Below are positions 1 to 7,395 of a stretch of DNA of 64,000 nucleotides, one piece after another (the stretch's first letter is position 1; each line of letters starts with the position of its first letter). The notes under the pieces were generated by a model. The model did no database searches, was not told the origin of the DNA, and saw nothing but the letters and a program-made list of their open reading frames with translations. The stretch is taken from NCBI GenBank assembly GCA_020634855.1, contig JACKAU010000021.1, positions 1-64,000 on the forward strand, given 5' to 3'. Origin of the DNA: Anaerolineales bacterium. Its GTDB lineage: Bacteria > Chloroflexota > Anaerolineae > 4572-78 > J111. The position numbers and the translations under genes were made by a program.

Positions 1-1168
1 CCGCCATTGAAGCATCGCCTGCTTCAGCCATTGAGGCGGCTGCGGCAGCGTCGGCTTCGGTAACGGGCGTACCGGCCATCCCGGTCAGGTTGGCGAACAT
101 AACCACTTCGCCGGAGCCGGGCGCGCCGACGCCGTTGATGGTCACATAGGCATCGCCGTTGTCGTTGAAATCAATGGAGGTGGGGAAGGACAGGCCGTCA
201 ACCACCACTTCCGAGGCGTCGCCCGGCTGAATGCGGATGATGCGGCCCATATTCGGCACCGGTCCTTGATCGGTGAATTGGCCCACTTGGACCGCGTACA
301 TATTGCCGTCGGGCGCCATGCGCAGGTCGGTCAGCATAGTCAGGCCGGTGGCGTAATCGGTCACGTCACCGCCGGCTGACACCTGCACCACTTTGCTCGA
401 ACCGGGCACGAAGGGGAAGCCGGGCAATAGTGATACATAGGCCGTGCCGCTGTCATCGACGACCACGCCGGTCGGCACGGGGTCCGTTACTAAGGCATTG
501 TCGCGGGTGGGGCTGGGCAGCGGGCTGGGCACCGCGTCAAAGGCAGTGACGACTTCGATCTCACCCGAAGCCGGATCGACCTTGAGCAGATCATTCGCCC
601 CGGCGTCAGTCACCCATAGGCTACCGTCGGGCGCGGCAGTTAGGCCGTAGGGATGCGAGTCGACCAAAGTGCCATCGGGGTTTTGATCGCGTTCCACTAC
701 CCACGTACTGGCCACTTCGGACACCTGACCATCCTCAATTTTGAGCACGGCGGCGCTGTTTTCCATGGCGTCGGCGCCAAGCTCGCCCAACATTTGACCG
801 GCGGTGGCGTAGAGCGTGCCGTCAACCATGGCCAACCGGGCGCCGCCAATAGGCTCCATACCGGCCAAAACTGAGGGCAACATGGCTACATCACTTTGCG
901 TACCATCGGCGGCTATTTGCACAATTCGGGCGCTTTCGCCAAACTGGGCCGTAATTTCTTGACCGGTTTCCGGACTGATAAAGGGTATTTCCTCGTCGCC
1001 GCCCATACCGGAATCGATCACCCACACGCTGCCGTCAGGAGCCACTAACACTCCCATCGGAGAGTTAAGGCCGGTGGCTACGGTCTCACCGCCGCCTTGG
1101 GCCTGCACCACACTACCGGCTAACATAAACAACAGGACTGCCACTACTACTACAAATTTTGTCTTCAT
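1..1168 (-). CDS. ScyD/ScyE-family secreted beta-propeller protein, 3' end outside window
   Basis: About 389 codons are visible and no stop is reached, so the gene continues beyond position 1. The ATG at 1168 follows GGAGG with a 4-base spacer and starts a clear signal peptide (MKTKFVVVV, hydrophobic core, cleavage near VQAQG). The mature part has NHL/SMP-30-like repeats, recognisable by recurring APDG and VWV/LWV strands (GVLVAPDGSVWVIDSG, then GLTAAPDGSLWVTDAG). It fits the ScyD/ScyE family, named after cyanobacterial scytonemin clusters but widespread as secreted propellers of unknown substrate. The last visible residues turn Ala-rich (EADAAAAASMAEAG), which suggests a linker to a further domain or anchor outside the window. 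Exported location is well supported. The ligand is unknown, and no other scytonemin-type gene is nearby. Confidence 0.8.
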   Translation of the reverse strand, partial: MKTKFVVVVAVLLFMLAGSVVQAQGGGETVATGLNSPMGVLVAPDGSVWVIDSGMGGDEEIPFISPETGQEITAQFGESARIVQIAADGTQSDVAMLPSVLAGMEPIGGARLAMVDGTLYATAGQMLGELGADAMENSAAVLKIEDGQVSEVASTWVVERDQNPDGTLVDSHPYGLTAAPDGSLWVTDAGANDLLKVDPASGEIEVVTAFDAVPSPLPSPTRDNALVTDPVPTGVVVDDSGTAYVSLLPGFPFVPGSSKVVQVSAGGDVTDYATGLTMLTDLRMAPDGNMYAVQVGQFTDQGPVPNMGRIIRIQPGDASEVVVDGLSFPTSIDFNDNGDAYVTINGVGAPGSGEVVMFANLTGMAGTPVTEADAAAAASMAEAGDASMA

Positions 1169-1240
1169 AAAACCTCCATTGGCTTAAAATGATTTTTGTA
1201 AACAGGATGGGTTATCCCGTGTGAACCATAGTCGGACCAA

Positions 1241-1960
1241 TCATTTTTGCTGCAACAACATTTGCACCAGCGCCTCAACCTGGGCGTCGCTCAGGTGCGT
1301 GTAAGGGGGCATGTGGTGCGCGCTTTGCTCATAGCCTTCAACAAAATAGGCCCCCGGCTCGAGAATACTCTCGCGTAAATACTCGGCGGCAGTGCCGGCA
1401 TGGCCCCGATAGTTGGGGTTTTTGATGCGCGCCTCGGCAGTAGTGCCGATATGATTTTGTTCCGGGCCAAAAATACCGCCGGTGCCGGCCACATCGAGTT
1501 TATGACAGATGCCGCAATACTGGGCTTTGTAGACTGTCAGGCCGGCAGCCACCGTGTCGCTGTTGGCTAAAGGTGCGGTTGTGGGTTCCGGCATCGATGC
1601 CACAGCAATGGCAGTTGGGGGCGAAGTAGGTGTTGGAGACAGCGCCGGAGTCATGGTCACCGTGGCGGTTGCATCCACGGCAGCAGTGGGTGAAGGCAAG
1701 GGACGGTCGGTTGGAGATGGGGTTGGCATGGGTGACGGTTCCGCGGCAGCGGTGGGTGAAGGTTGGGGCGGATCGGTTGGAGATGGCGTTAGCGTGGGCG
1801 AAGGGGCCGGCGGCGGAGCCGTAGGCGTGGAAGTTGGCGGCGGTGCAGACGCTTTTTGGCCGGTTGTCGAGCCGCAGCCGGTCAACAACAACGCCAATAG
1901 AAGCAAGCTGCACACTATTAGCCGATTGTAAGAGGAAACCAAATCATTTGATAGCATCAT
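1241..1960 (-). CDS. Cytochrome c lipoprotein with Pro/Thr-rich linker
   Basis: 239 residues. A lipobox (LLTGC, lipidated Cys29) follows a hydrophobic signal. Residues 35-130 are a low-complexity Pro/Ser/Thr linker that should hold the domain away from the membrane. The C-terminal domain has one c-type haem site (CGICH, residues 149-153) and a plausible distal Met ligand in HHMPPY (Met217), the usual monohaem cytochrome c layout. It is probably a membrane-tethered electron carrier on the outer face of the cytoplasmic membrane. The redox partner is unknown and no oxidase genes are adjacent. It lies 72 bases upstream of the ScyD-like gene on the same strand, so the two may be cotranscribed. Two adjacent ATGs (1960 and 1957) are possible starts. 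Confidence 0.85.
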   Translation of the reverse strand: MMLSNDLVSSYNRLIVCSLLLLALLLTGCGSTTGQKASAPPPTSTPTAPPPAPSPTLTPSPTDPPQPSPTAAAEPSPMPTPSPTDRPLPSPTAAVDATATVTMTPALSPTPTSPPTAIAVASMPEPTTAPLANSDTVAAGLTVYKAQYCGICHKLDVAGTGGIFGPEQNHIGTTAEARIKNPNYRGHAGTAAEYLRESILEPGAYFVEGYEQSAHHMPPYTHLSDAQVEALVQMLLQQK

Positions 1961-2365
1961 TGCCTTTTAGGTCGATCAGATCCTGTTTCTTTAAAAGATT
2001 ATTGGGTACTTTGGTGGTAAGGTCATGGCAACAGAGGGAATTTAAGATGCCTTGTGTTTGATTTTATTACAAACAGGATTGGAATGCAACCTGAATTTTA
2101 TCTTTTAATGGTATCCGATACCGTTGAAACCAATAACCGTTCGTACTAACTTGGGCTGATACTATCACCAATAAAAGGCGCCGAACGATTTCATATCTGT
2201 CCCTGGAGTTGACCTGCATTGATTCCAATCGTATCATTGAAATACATACAACTCCCTATTTTGACAAGATGACCAAAGTATTGCGAAGTGCGTAAGTACG
2301 GGGCGATTTTGATACGAATTACGCACTACGTCTACAAAAAAAATGTTCACTCTTACTATCAACTT
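1961..2365. other. Divergent intergenic region, no gene seen
   Basis: This 405-base gap separates the leftward cytochrome gene from the rightward membrane-protein pair, so it must carry both promoters. It is A+T-richer than the flanking genes. An in-frame upstream ATG-like extension of the rightward gene from 2288 is open but has no ribosome-binding site. I see no strong dyad or recognisable RNA element. Confidence 0.5.
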
Positions 2366-3055
2366 ATGAGCGAAAACATACCCCCCTTCTTGCCTGATGA
2401 TAATGAAATAAGCTCGGCTCCAAGCAGTACCTTTGAAACGACGATGGCTATCCTCATCGCTATCGTCACCATTGCCGGGGCGCTTGTGGCCTGGCGAGCG
2501 GCGATCATCGACGCCGAAGCCGGTGACGCCGATTTCGCCGGCTTGACCGCCACCATTAACGCGGCCCGGACGAAAATCACCAACACCAACACCGTCTACG
2601 AGCATTATCGGGGCTACACCGTCTACACCCGCAATCGTGAACTACAATACCTGCTGGAGGATACGGTCGATCCGGATCAGGCCTCTGACCTCAACGTCCG
2701 CGAGTGGGCGGTGTCGGCTCAAATTGCCGACGACAGCCAAGAACTTTTCTCGCGGCGCTTCTTAAATGAAGACGGCAGCTACAACCTCAAGCGCGAGTTT
2801 GGCGAAACCTGGGCCGAAGCGGGCCAATCGCTCGATCTCGATCCCGCCCCCCACTTCGCCCAAGCCGACAGCTACCGCTCTAAATCCAGCACCCTGATTA
2901 TGGTGTTTATCGTGCAGGCTCTGGCTCTACTCTTTTTCACCATCGCCGAGGGCTTGAGCGCCGCCCGCTCCGGCTGGCGCTACAGTTTGGCGTTGCTCGG
3001 CCTGGCCGCCTTGATTTTTAGCGTGGCTGCCGCCATTTTGGTTGAACTAGGATAA
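2366..3055 (+). CDS. Hypothetical three-TM membrane protein
   Basis: 229 residues starting at the ATG of MSENIPPF; the open frame extends upstream to 2288 but that part reads as non-coding. One membrane helix lies near residues 24-45 (TMAILIAIVTIAGALVAW), followed by a soluble, mostly helical stretch of about 130 residues and two C-terminal helices (IMVFIVQALALLFF and the last 25 residues). I do not recognise a family. The next gene begins 5 bases later and opens with the same style of helix (VVAVLIALVTIIAAVVGY), and both then have a similar acidic segment. The pair therefore looks like divergent duplicates, or two subunits of one membrane complex, made from one mRNA. Confidence 0.65.
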   Translation: MSENIPPFLPDDNEISSAPSSTFETTMAILIAIVTIAGALVAWRAAIIDAEAGDADFAGLTATINAARTKITNTNTVYEHYRGYTVYTRNRELQYLLEDTVDPDQASDLNVREWAVSAQIADDSQELFSRRFLNEDGSYNLKREFGETWAEAGQSLDLDPAPHFAQADSYRSKSSTLIMVFIVQALALLFFTIAEGLSAARSGWRYSLALLGLAALIFSVAAAILVELG

Positions 3056-3060
3056 ACATC

Positions 3061-4749
3061 ATGACGCATCCATCTGAACCGGCCCCCCGAACGCCCATTT
3101 TCTCCGGCGAACCGTTCGAACGGGTGGTGGCGGTGTTGATTGCCCTGGTGACGATTATCGCTGCCGTGGTGGGGTACCTGCAAGGCCAGGCTAGCATCCG
3201 TTCTGACCGCGCCCTACGAGAAGCCCAGACGTTCGCCATCGAAGCGCTCAGCCAAAAAGCGGCCGGCGAAATTGAGATCGGTTACGCCTGGACCGACCTC
3301 TGGCGCAGTTGGTCGGAGTTGGACAGCCAAGCCGTCATCGCCGCTGACTTTGATGACGCTGCCGCGGCCGAGCGCTATGACACCGTTCGCGATCGGCTGA
3401 TCGGCCTCAGCCCGCTGCTGGCCCCGCCCTATTTCGATCCGGACCAGGATGACGAACCTGACGTTGCCGCTTATGAGGCCGATTTGTATGTGGTCAACTC
3501 GACCTACCTGACCGAGCGTTTTTTGGCGACATTTGAGATGAGTGAAGCCTGGGGCGATAAAGCCGATACCTATGTGGCCCATCTGACGATCCTGGCGGTG
3601 ACGCTGTTTCTGTACGGTCTATCCGTAACCCTATTGGGTCAGGTTCGCTGGCTGTTTGTGGTTTTAGGCAGTCTGTTTGCCCTGGTGACCGTAGTCTGGG
3701 TTATCGTGGTTTACACCCGGCCGATCTCCATCCCCTCTGAGCCGGCCATTCGAGCCTATGCCGAGGGCGTCGGCCGGTTGCATCAAGAGTCGCCGGAGGC
3801 GGCTATCGTGTCTTTTGATCAGGCGCTGACCCTGGCTCCAGCCTACGCCGACGCCTATTTCGAGCGTGGCAATGCCTACTTTGATTTGGAACAGTTGGAT
3901 CAGGCGGCAGCCAATTACGAAATGGCTGTCAACGCCGGCCGGGGCGATATCAGCACGATTATGGAATTGGGCCGTGTCTATTATTTTCAGGGCCGTCTGG
4001 CCGACGCGCTCCGGTTAGTGCAAACAGAATTGACCCTCGGGCCAGACCATGTGGTCTCTTACCTCGATCTGGGGCTGGTCAACCTGGCCGCCGGCCAGGT
4101 TGAGGCCGCGCAGGGAGCTTTTGAACAGGCGATGACTCTGGCCGGTCAACAGGTGGCTGCCGCCAGAGCCGCCGGCCAAGAGCCGCCCGACTCGTTGTGG
4201 TGGTACTTGGATGTGGCGGCCACCGATTTGGATAGCCTGTCAGCCTGCCTCACCGATCAGGAGTGTGACGCAACGCCGCCCTACGATATTGTTAGCCGGT
4301 CCGTCCCGGATGTTGCCGTGGTTGACGCGGTTGCTCAGCAGCTAAAAGAGCTAACCGTGGCTCTGGAATATACCGGCCGGCCGCCCGACCCGTCCACCGG
4401 GGTGGACATCAGTTCGTTTGAATTTGCGGCGGAGCTTTATGATGACAACGATGAGTTTATCGATTACGACATTACCGATACGTTTCCGGCCGATATCGGC
4501 GACGTGATCGTGCTGTTGACCTACGACGGCATGCAAGACGGCCAGCAGGTCGTGGTGAAGGTGTTTTTGGACGGCGAGGAAGATCCGACCCTGCGCGTCC
4601 TTGAGACGTGGGATCAGGGGCAGGCGGGCGAGACGGAACTGCTGCTCAGCACCGGGCTGTTGTCAACCTTTACGCCCGGCGAATACTGGGTGGAAATGTA
4701 TGTCGATTCTCATTTAGTCGCCCAAGAGGGGTTTACGGTCGAGGAGTAG
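3061..4749 (+). CDS. Membrane-anchored TPR protein
   Basis: 562 residues. One TM helix at about 21-40, a soluble segment of roughly 130 residues, two TM helices at about 170-217, then tetratricopeptide repeats (about 246-365; for example AYADAYFERGNAYFDLEQ and YLDLGLVNLAAGQVEAA), and a C-terminal beta-rich domain of about 190 residues that I cannot place. TPRs bind partner proteins, so a scaffold role in the envelope is a reasonable inference. It starts 5 bases after the three-TM gene, and its N-terminal half resembles that protein, so the two likely act together. The 3' end overlaps the oppositely oriented mnmD gene by 17 bases. Confidence 0.7.
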   Translation: MTHPSEPAPRTPIFSGEPFERVVAVLIALVTIIAAVVGYLQGQASIRSDRALREAQTFAIEALSQKAAGEIEIGYAWTDLWRSWSELDSQAVIAADFDDAAAAERYDTVRDRLIGLSPLLAPPYFDPDQDDEPDVAAYEADLYVVNSTYLTERFLATFEMSEAWGDKADTYVAHLTILAVTLFLYGLSVTLLGQVRWLFVVLGSLFALVTVVWVIVVYTRPISIPSEPAIRAYAEGVGRLHQESPEAAIVSFDQALTLAPAYADAYFERGNAYFDLEQLDQAAANYEMAVNAGRGDISTIMELGRVYYFQGRLADALRLVQTELTLGPDHVVSYLDLGLVNLAAGQVEAAQGAFEQAMTLAGQQVAAARAAGQEPPDSLWWYLDVAATDLDSLSACLTDQECDATPPYDIVSRSVPDVAVVDAVAQQLKELTVALEYTGRPPDPSTGVDISSFEFAAELYDDNDEFIDYDITDTFPADIGDVIVLLTYDGMQDGQQVVVKVFLDGEEDPTLRVLETWDQGQAGETELLLSTGLLSTFTPGEYWVEMYVDSHLVAQEGFTVEE

Positions 4750-5458
4750 GCTTGATCGCCGTCAGAATTTCTCGTTTGCCCGGCGGGCCAGGCTGCTTTT
4801 GCACCTGAAACCCGGCTGCTGCCAAATTGCGGCGCACCTCACCTTTAACCGAGTACGTTGCCAGCCGGCCGCCCGGTGTCAGCACCTCGAATAGCCGGGT
4901 GAAAAATGATGGCGTCCATAATTCAGGGTTATTGCCTGGACTAAAAGCATCCTGGTAAATCGCGTGGTAATCTTGTGGAGGAATAGAAACGCTCGTTGCA
5001 TCGCCCACCACGAGGTCCAACCGGATTGAATCATCGTAGCACCAATGCAACTGCGAGCCGGGTAGCGGATCAGGCAGGCCAGATCTCCAGTCGAGAAAGG
5101 CCAGCCGGATGTCTTGGGCGACGGCAGGTAAATGGTCGTGGTTCAGTTGGGTCAAGGTGGCGGCAGGCAGCAAATACTTTTCCAGAGCTACGTACTCAAG
5201 CCGCGCGCCGGTAGCCAAGCTGTACTGCGCCGTAACCCAAAAGTTCAATCCTGTCCCAAAACCCACCTCTAACACCCGCGCCGATTGTCCCTCGGCGAGT
5301 CGCTGCTTGATCCCCGTGCCGCTCAAAAAAACATGCTCGGTCTCGGTCACCGCCCCAAACGTCGAGTGAAACGTCTCCCCGTACTCGGCGCTATAGAGCG
5401 TGTCAGAGCCGTCGCCGGTGAGTTGGGGTTGAAAGGAAGTGTAGAAGGATGTGTCCAT
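4733..5458 (-). CDS. mnmD: tRNA 5-methylaminomethyl-2-thiouridine methyltransferase (MnmD-like)
   Basis: 241 residues from the ATG at 5458 (MDTSFYTSF); an in-frame upstream start at 5488 is less likely. It has a SAM-binding motif I (VLEVGFGTGLNFW, about residues 62-74) and the family signature DAFSPGNNPELW, equivalent to the DxFxPxxNPxxW motif of the methyltransferase half of MnmC. It should carry out the last methyl transfer to the modified wobble uridine (mnm5s2U34) in tRNAs. It is a stand-alone MnmD without the FAD oxidase half. The ThiO-like FAD amine oxidase 360 bases away on the other strand belongs to the same DAO superfamily as MnmC1, but its sequence fits glycine oxidase better. Tail-to-tail overlap of 17 bases with the TPR gene. 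Confidence 0.85.
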   Translation of the reverse strand: MDTSFYTSFQPQLTGDGSDTLYSAEYGETFHSTFGAVTETEHVFLSGTGIKQRLAEGQSARVLEVGFGTGLNFWVTAQYSLATGARLEYVALEKYLLPAATLTQLNHDHLPAVAQDIRLAFLDWRSGLPDPLPGSQLHWCYDDSIRLDLVVGDATSVSIPPQDYHAIYQDAFSPGNNPELWTPSFFTRLFEVLTPGGRLATYSVKGEVRRNLAAAGFQVQKQPGPPGKREILTAIKPTPRP

Positions 5459-5557
5459 ACGCTCCAGTATACCACAACTTATCGGCAAGTGACGTGACTC
5501 ACCCTGTGCTATTTGTGAATATATCTAAAGTTTTTAGAATAGAACGCACGCAGTTTG

Positions 5558-5802
5558 TAGGACAATTTGCTAAATTCAGTCGGTCGCAATTTTACATAAA
5601 AGTGGGCAGATAGAACACAGATCGTACCGATAACACGGATAAACACGGATTTTTTTAAGCTCAATCAAGCCTTATCTGTGAAAATCCGTATAATTCGTAT
5701 CATCCGCGTTCTATCATTTCTCATCAGATCTTGAAATCGAGATCGACTGAAATTGTCCGGTTTCTGGTGTTAAGATGATGGACAAATCAGCAATTTGTCC
5801 TA
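5558..5802. repeat. MITE-like element M1 with nested hairpin
   Basis: The 245-base element starts TAGGACAATTTGCT (5558-5571) and ends AGCAATTTGTCCTA (5789-5802), terminal inverted repeats with one mismatch in 14. Inside it a second inverted repeat (5609-5715) opens GATAGAACAC and closes GCGTTCTATC around an A+T-rich CACGGAT/ATCCGT core. The same ends recur at 45611-45863 and, more degenerate, at 62471-62622. The outermost TA on both sides is what a TA target duplication (IS630/Tc1-mariner type) would give. It contains no gene. It fills most of the gap between mnmD and thiO and abuts the thiO ribosome-binding region. Confidence 0.65.
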
Positions 5803-5821
5803 CTGTGCAATAGGTGAAACT

Positions 5822-6937
5822 ATGATTGCCATTATCGGCGGCGGAGTCTTCGGTTTATCAATCGGCTGGTATCTGGCTCGATCCGGGCAAGCCGTGACGA
5901 TTTTTGAACGGGGGCAGGTCGGACGAGGCGCAACCTGGGCTGCGGCCGGGATGCTGATGCCCTGGAAACTGTCCGACTCGTTTAGCGACGATCTGTTCGC
6001 GCTTCAACGGGACAGCTACCAACGCTGGCCCCGGTTTGCTCAAGAATTGGGCGAAATCTCCGACATTCCGCTGCATTACCAAACGGATGGCCGCTTCTTC
6101 GTGGCGCTGTTCGACAACGCCGTGCAGCGTTTGGAGCGGCAGTACCGATTCCATCGCGATATCGGCTTCCCGGTCGAGTGGCTGTCCGGCGATGAAGCGC
6201 GGGAACGAGAGCCGAATTTAGGCCCGAACGTCTTAGCCGCTATTTTTACCCCGATGGCGCATCACGTAGATAATCGTAACCTCATTCTTGCTCTGCGGGA
6301 GGCCTTTCTGGCCGTTGGCGGCCGGCTGCGTGAGCAAACCGAAGTACAGGAGTTGCTCATTTCGAATAAGCGGGTTCACGGCCTACAACTGTCCGGCGAG
6401 ACCTGCTCGGCCGAGACGGTCATTATCGCGGCGGGCGCCTGGAGCGGGCGGGTGCCGGGTTTGCCCCAGCCGTTACAAGATGTCGTCCGCCCCCGTAAAG
6501 GGCAGACCTTAATCCTGCAAATGCCGCCGGATGCGCCGCTGATCAAGCAGCCGATTCTGGGGCCGGTTTACCTGGTGCCGCGTCCGGATGGTCGCCTTAT
6601 CATCGGCACCACTGTTGAGCGTGAAGCCGGTTTCGATACCCGGTCAACGGCCGGTGGGGTCTTTCATATCCTTCGCAAAGCCCAGGGGATAGTTCCTAAT
6701 ATCGAAGAACTGCCGATCATCGAGCTAGGGGCCGGATTGCGGCCGACCGGACCGGATCGACTGCCGGTGCTAGGGCCTACCGGGGTAGATGGCTTGATCA
6801 TGGCGACAGGCGGCCACTCTTACGGTATTCTGCTTAGTCCAGTTGTCGCTTTCACAGTTTGTCATTTAGCGTTAACGGGGCATATATTAGAGATAATCAG
6901 ACCTTTTGCCCCAAATTCCGGCAGCGATAAAATCTGA
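5822..6937 (+). CDS. thiO: Glycine oxidase ThiO (FAD-dependent, DAO family)
   Basis: 371 residues from the ATG at 5822, preceded by AGGTGA; the nine-codon upstream extension lies inside the MITE end. The N-terminus has the FAD Rossmann motif (IIGGGVFGLSIGWYLA), followed by the ThiO-type GATWAAAGML segment that contacts the flavin. The C-terminal half has PRKGQ, RPDGRLIIGTT, GLRPTGPDRLPVLGP and TGGHSYGILLSP, the glycine-oxidase pattern. The enzyme oxidises glycine to iminoglycine for the thiazole of thiamin in aerobes. No thiG, thiS or TPP riboswitch is nearby, so the assignment rests on sequence alone. An alternative is a related secondary-amine oxidase. Confidence 0.85.
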   Translation: MIAIIGGGVFGLSIGWYLARSGQAVTIFERGQVGRGATWAAAGMLMPWKLSDSFSDDLFALQRDSYQRWPRFAQELGEISDIPLHYQTDGRFFVALFDNAVQRLERQYRFHRDIGFPVEWLSGDEAREREPNLGPNVLAAIFTPMAHHVDNRNLILALREAFLAVGGRLREQTEVQELLISNKRVHGLQLSGETCSAETVIIAAGAWSGRVPGLPQPLQDVVRPRKGQTLILQMPPDAPLIKQPILGPVYLVPRPDGRLIIGTTVEREAGFDTRSTAGGVFHILRKAQGIVPNIEELPIIELGAGLRPTGPDRLPVLGPTGVDGLIMATGGHSYGILLSPVVAFTVCHLALTGHILEIIRPFAPNSGSDKI

Positions 6938-7395
6938 ATTGCTTATTGTCCCATTGTGATATAAAATCCGGCAGATTAGGACATAGAGGTCAAAATACCT
7001 ATCGTCGCTTTGATTTTAGTTACTTTCCTAACCCCTCTCACCGACTCCCGTCTCGAAAATGCGAGAACCTTTTGGTATTCCCTTAAATCTATGTTGCTGG
7101 ACGGTTCACAGCGACCGCTTTAGCGGTGCTACCCAAGTTAGATGGTTAAAGCCATTAATACTAGCTAGGGTAATATTTATATTTCAGTGTATTATTCAGA
7201 TCAGTGACGCCGGGTTTCCAAAAGATTTTAGAGAGACCAAACCTATCCGGCTGGACCAATCATTAGATGAAAGCTATATATGAAAACCATTCAAGTCTTA
7301 TGTTGACTGAACCAAGCGGAGGGGCTATGGCGTCGTAGCCGGCTAAATTCTATCAATCCAAAAAAAATGATCAGCTTACTCATGAGGGAGAGACT
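6938..7395. other. Intergenic region upstream of glgP
   Basis: 458 bases without a credible gene; a 74-codon open frame at 7059 has no ribosome-binding site and unnatural composition. It contains a short perfect dyad ACCGCTTTAGCGGT (7114-7127), a possible operator, and A+T-rich stretches around 7160-7200 suitable for a promoter. The glgP ribosome-binding site (GAGGGAGAG) is at the right end. Confidence 0.5.
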
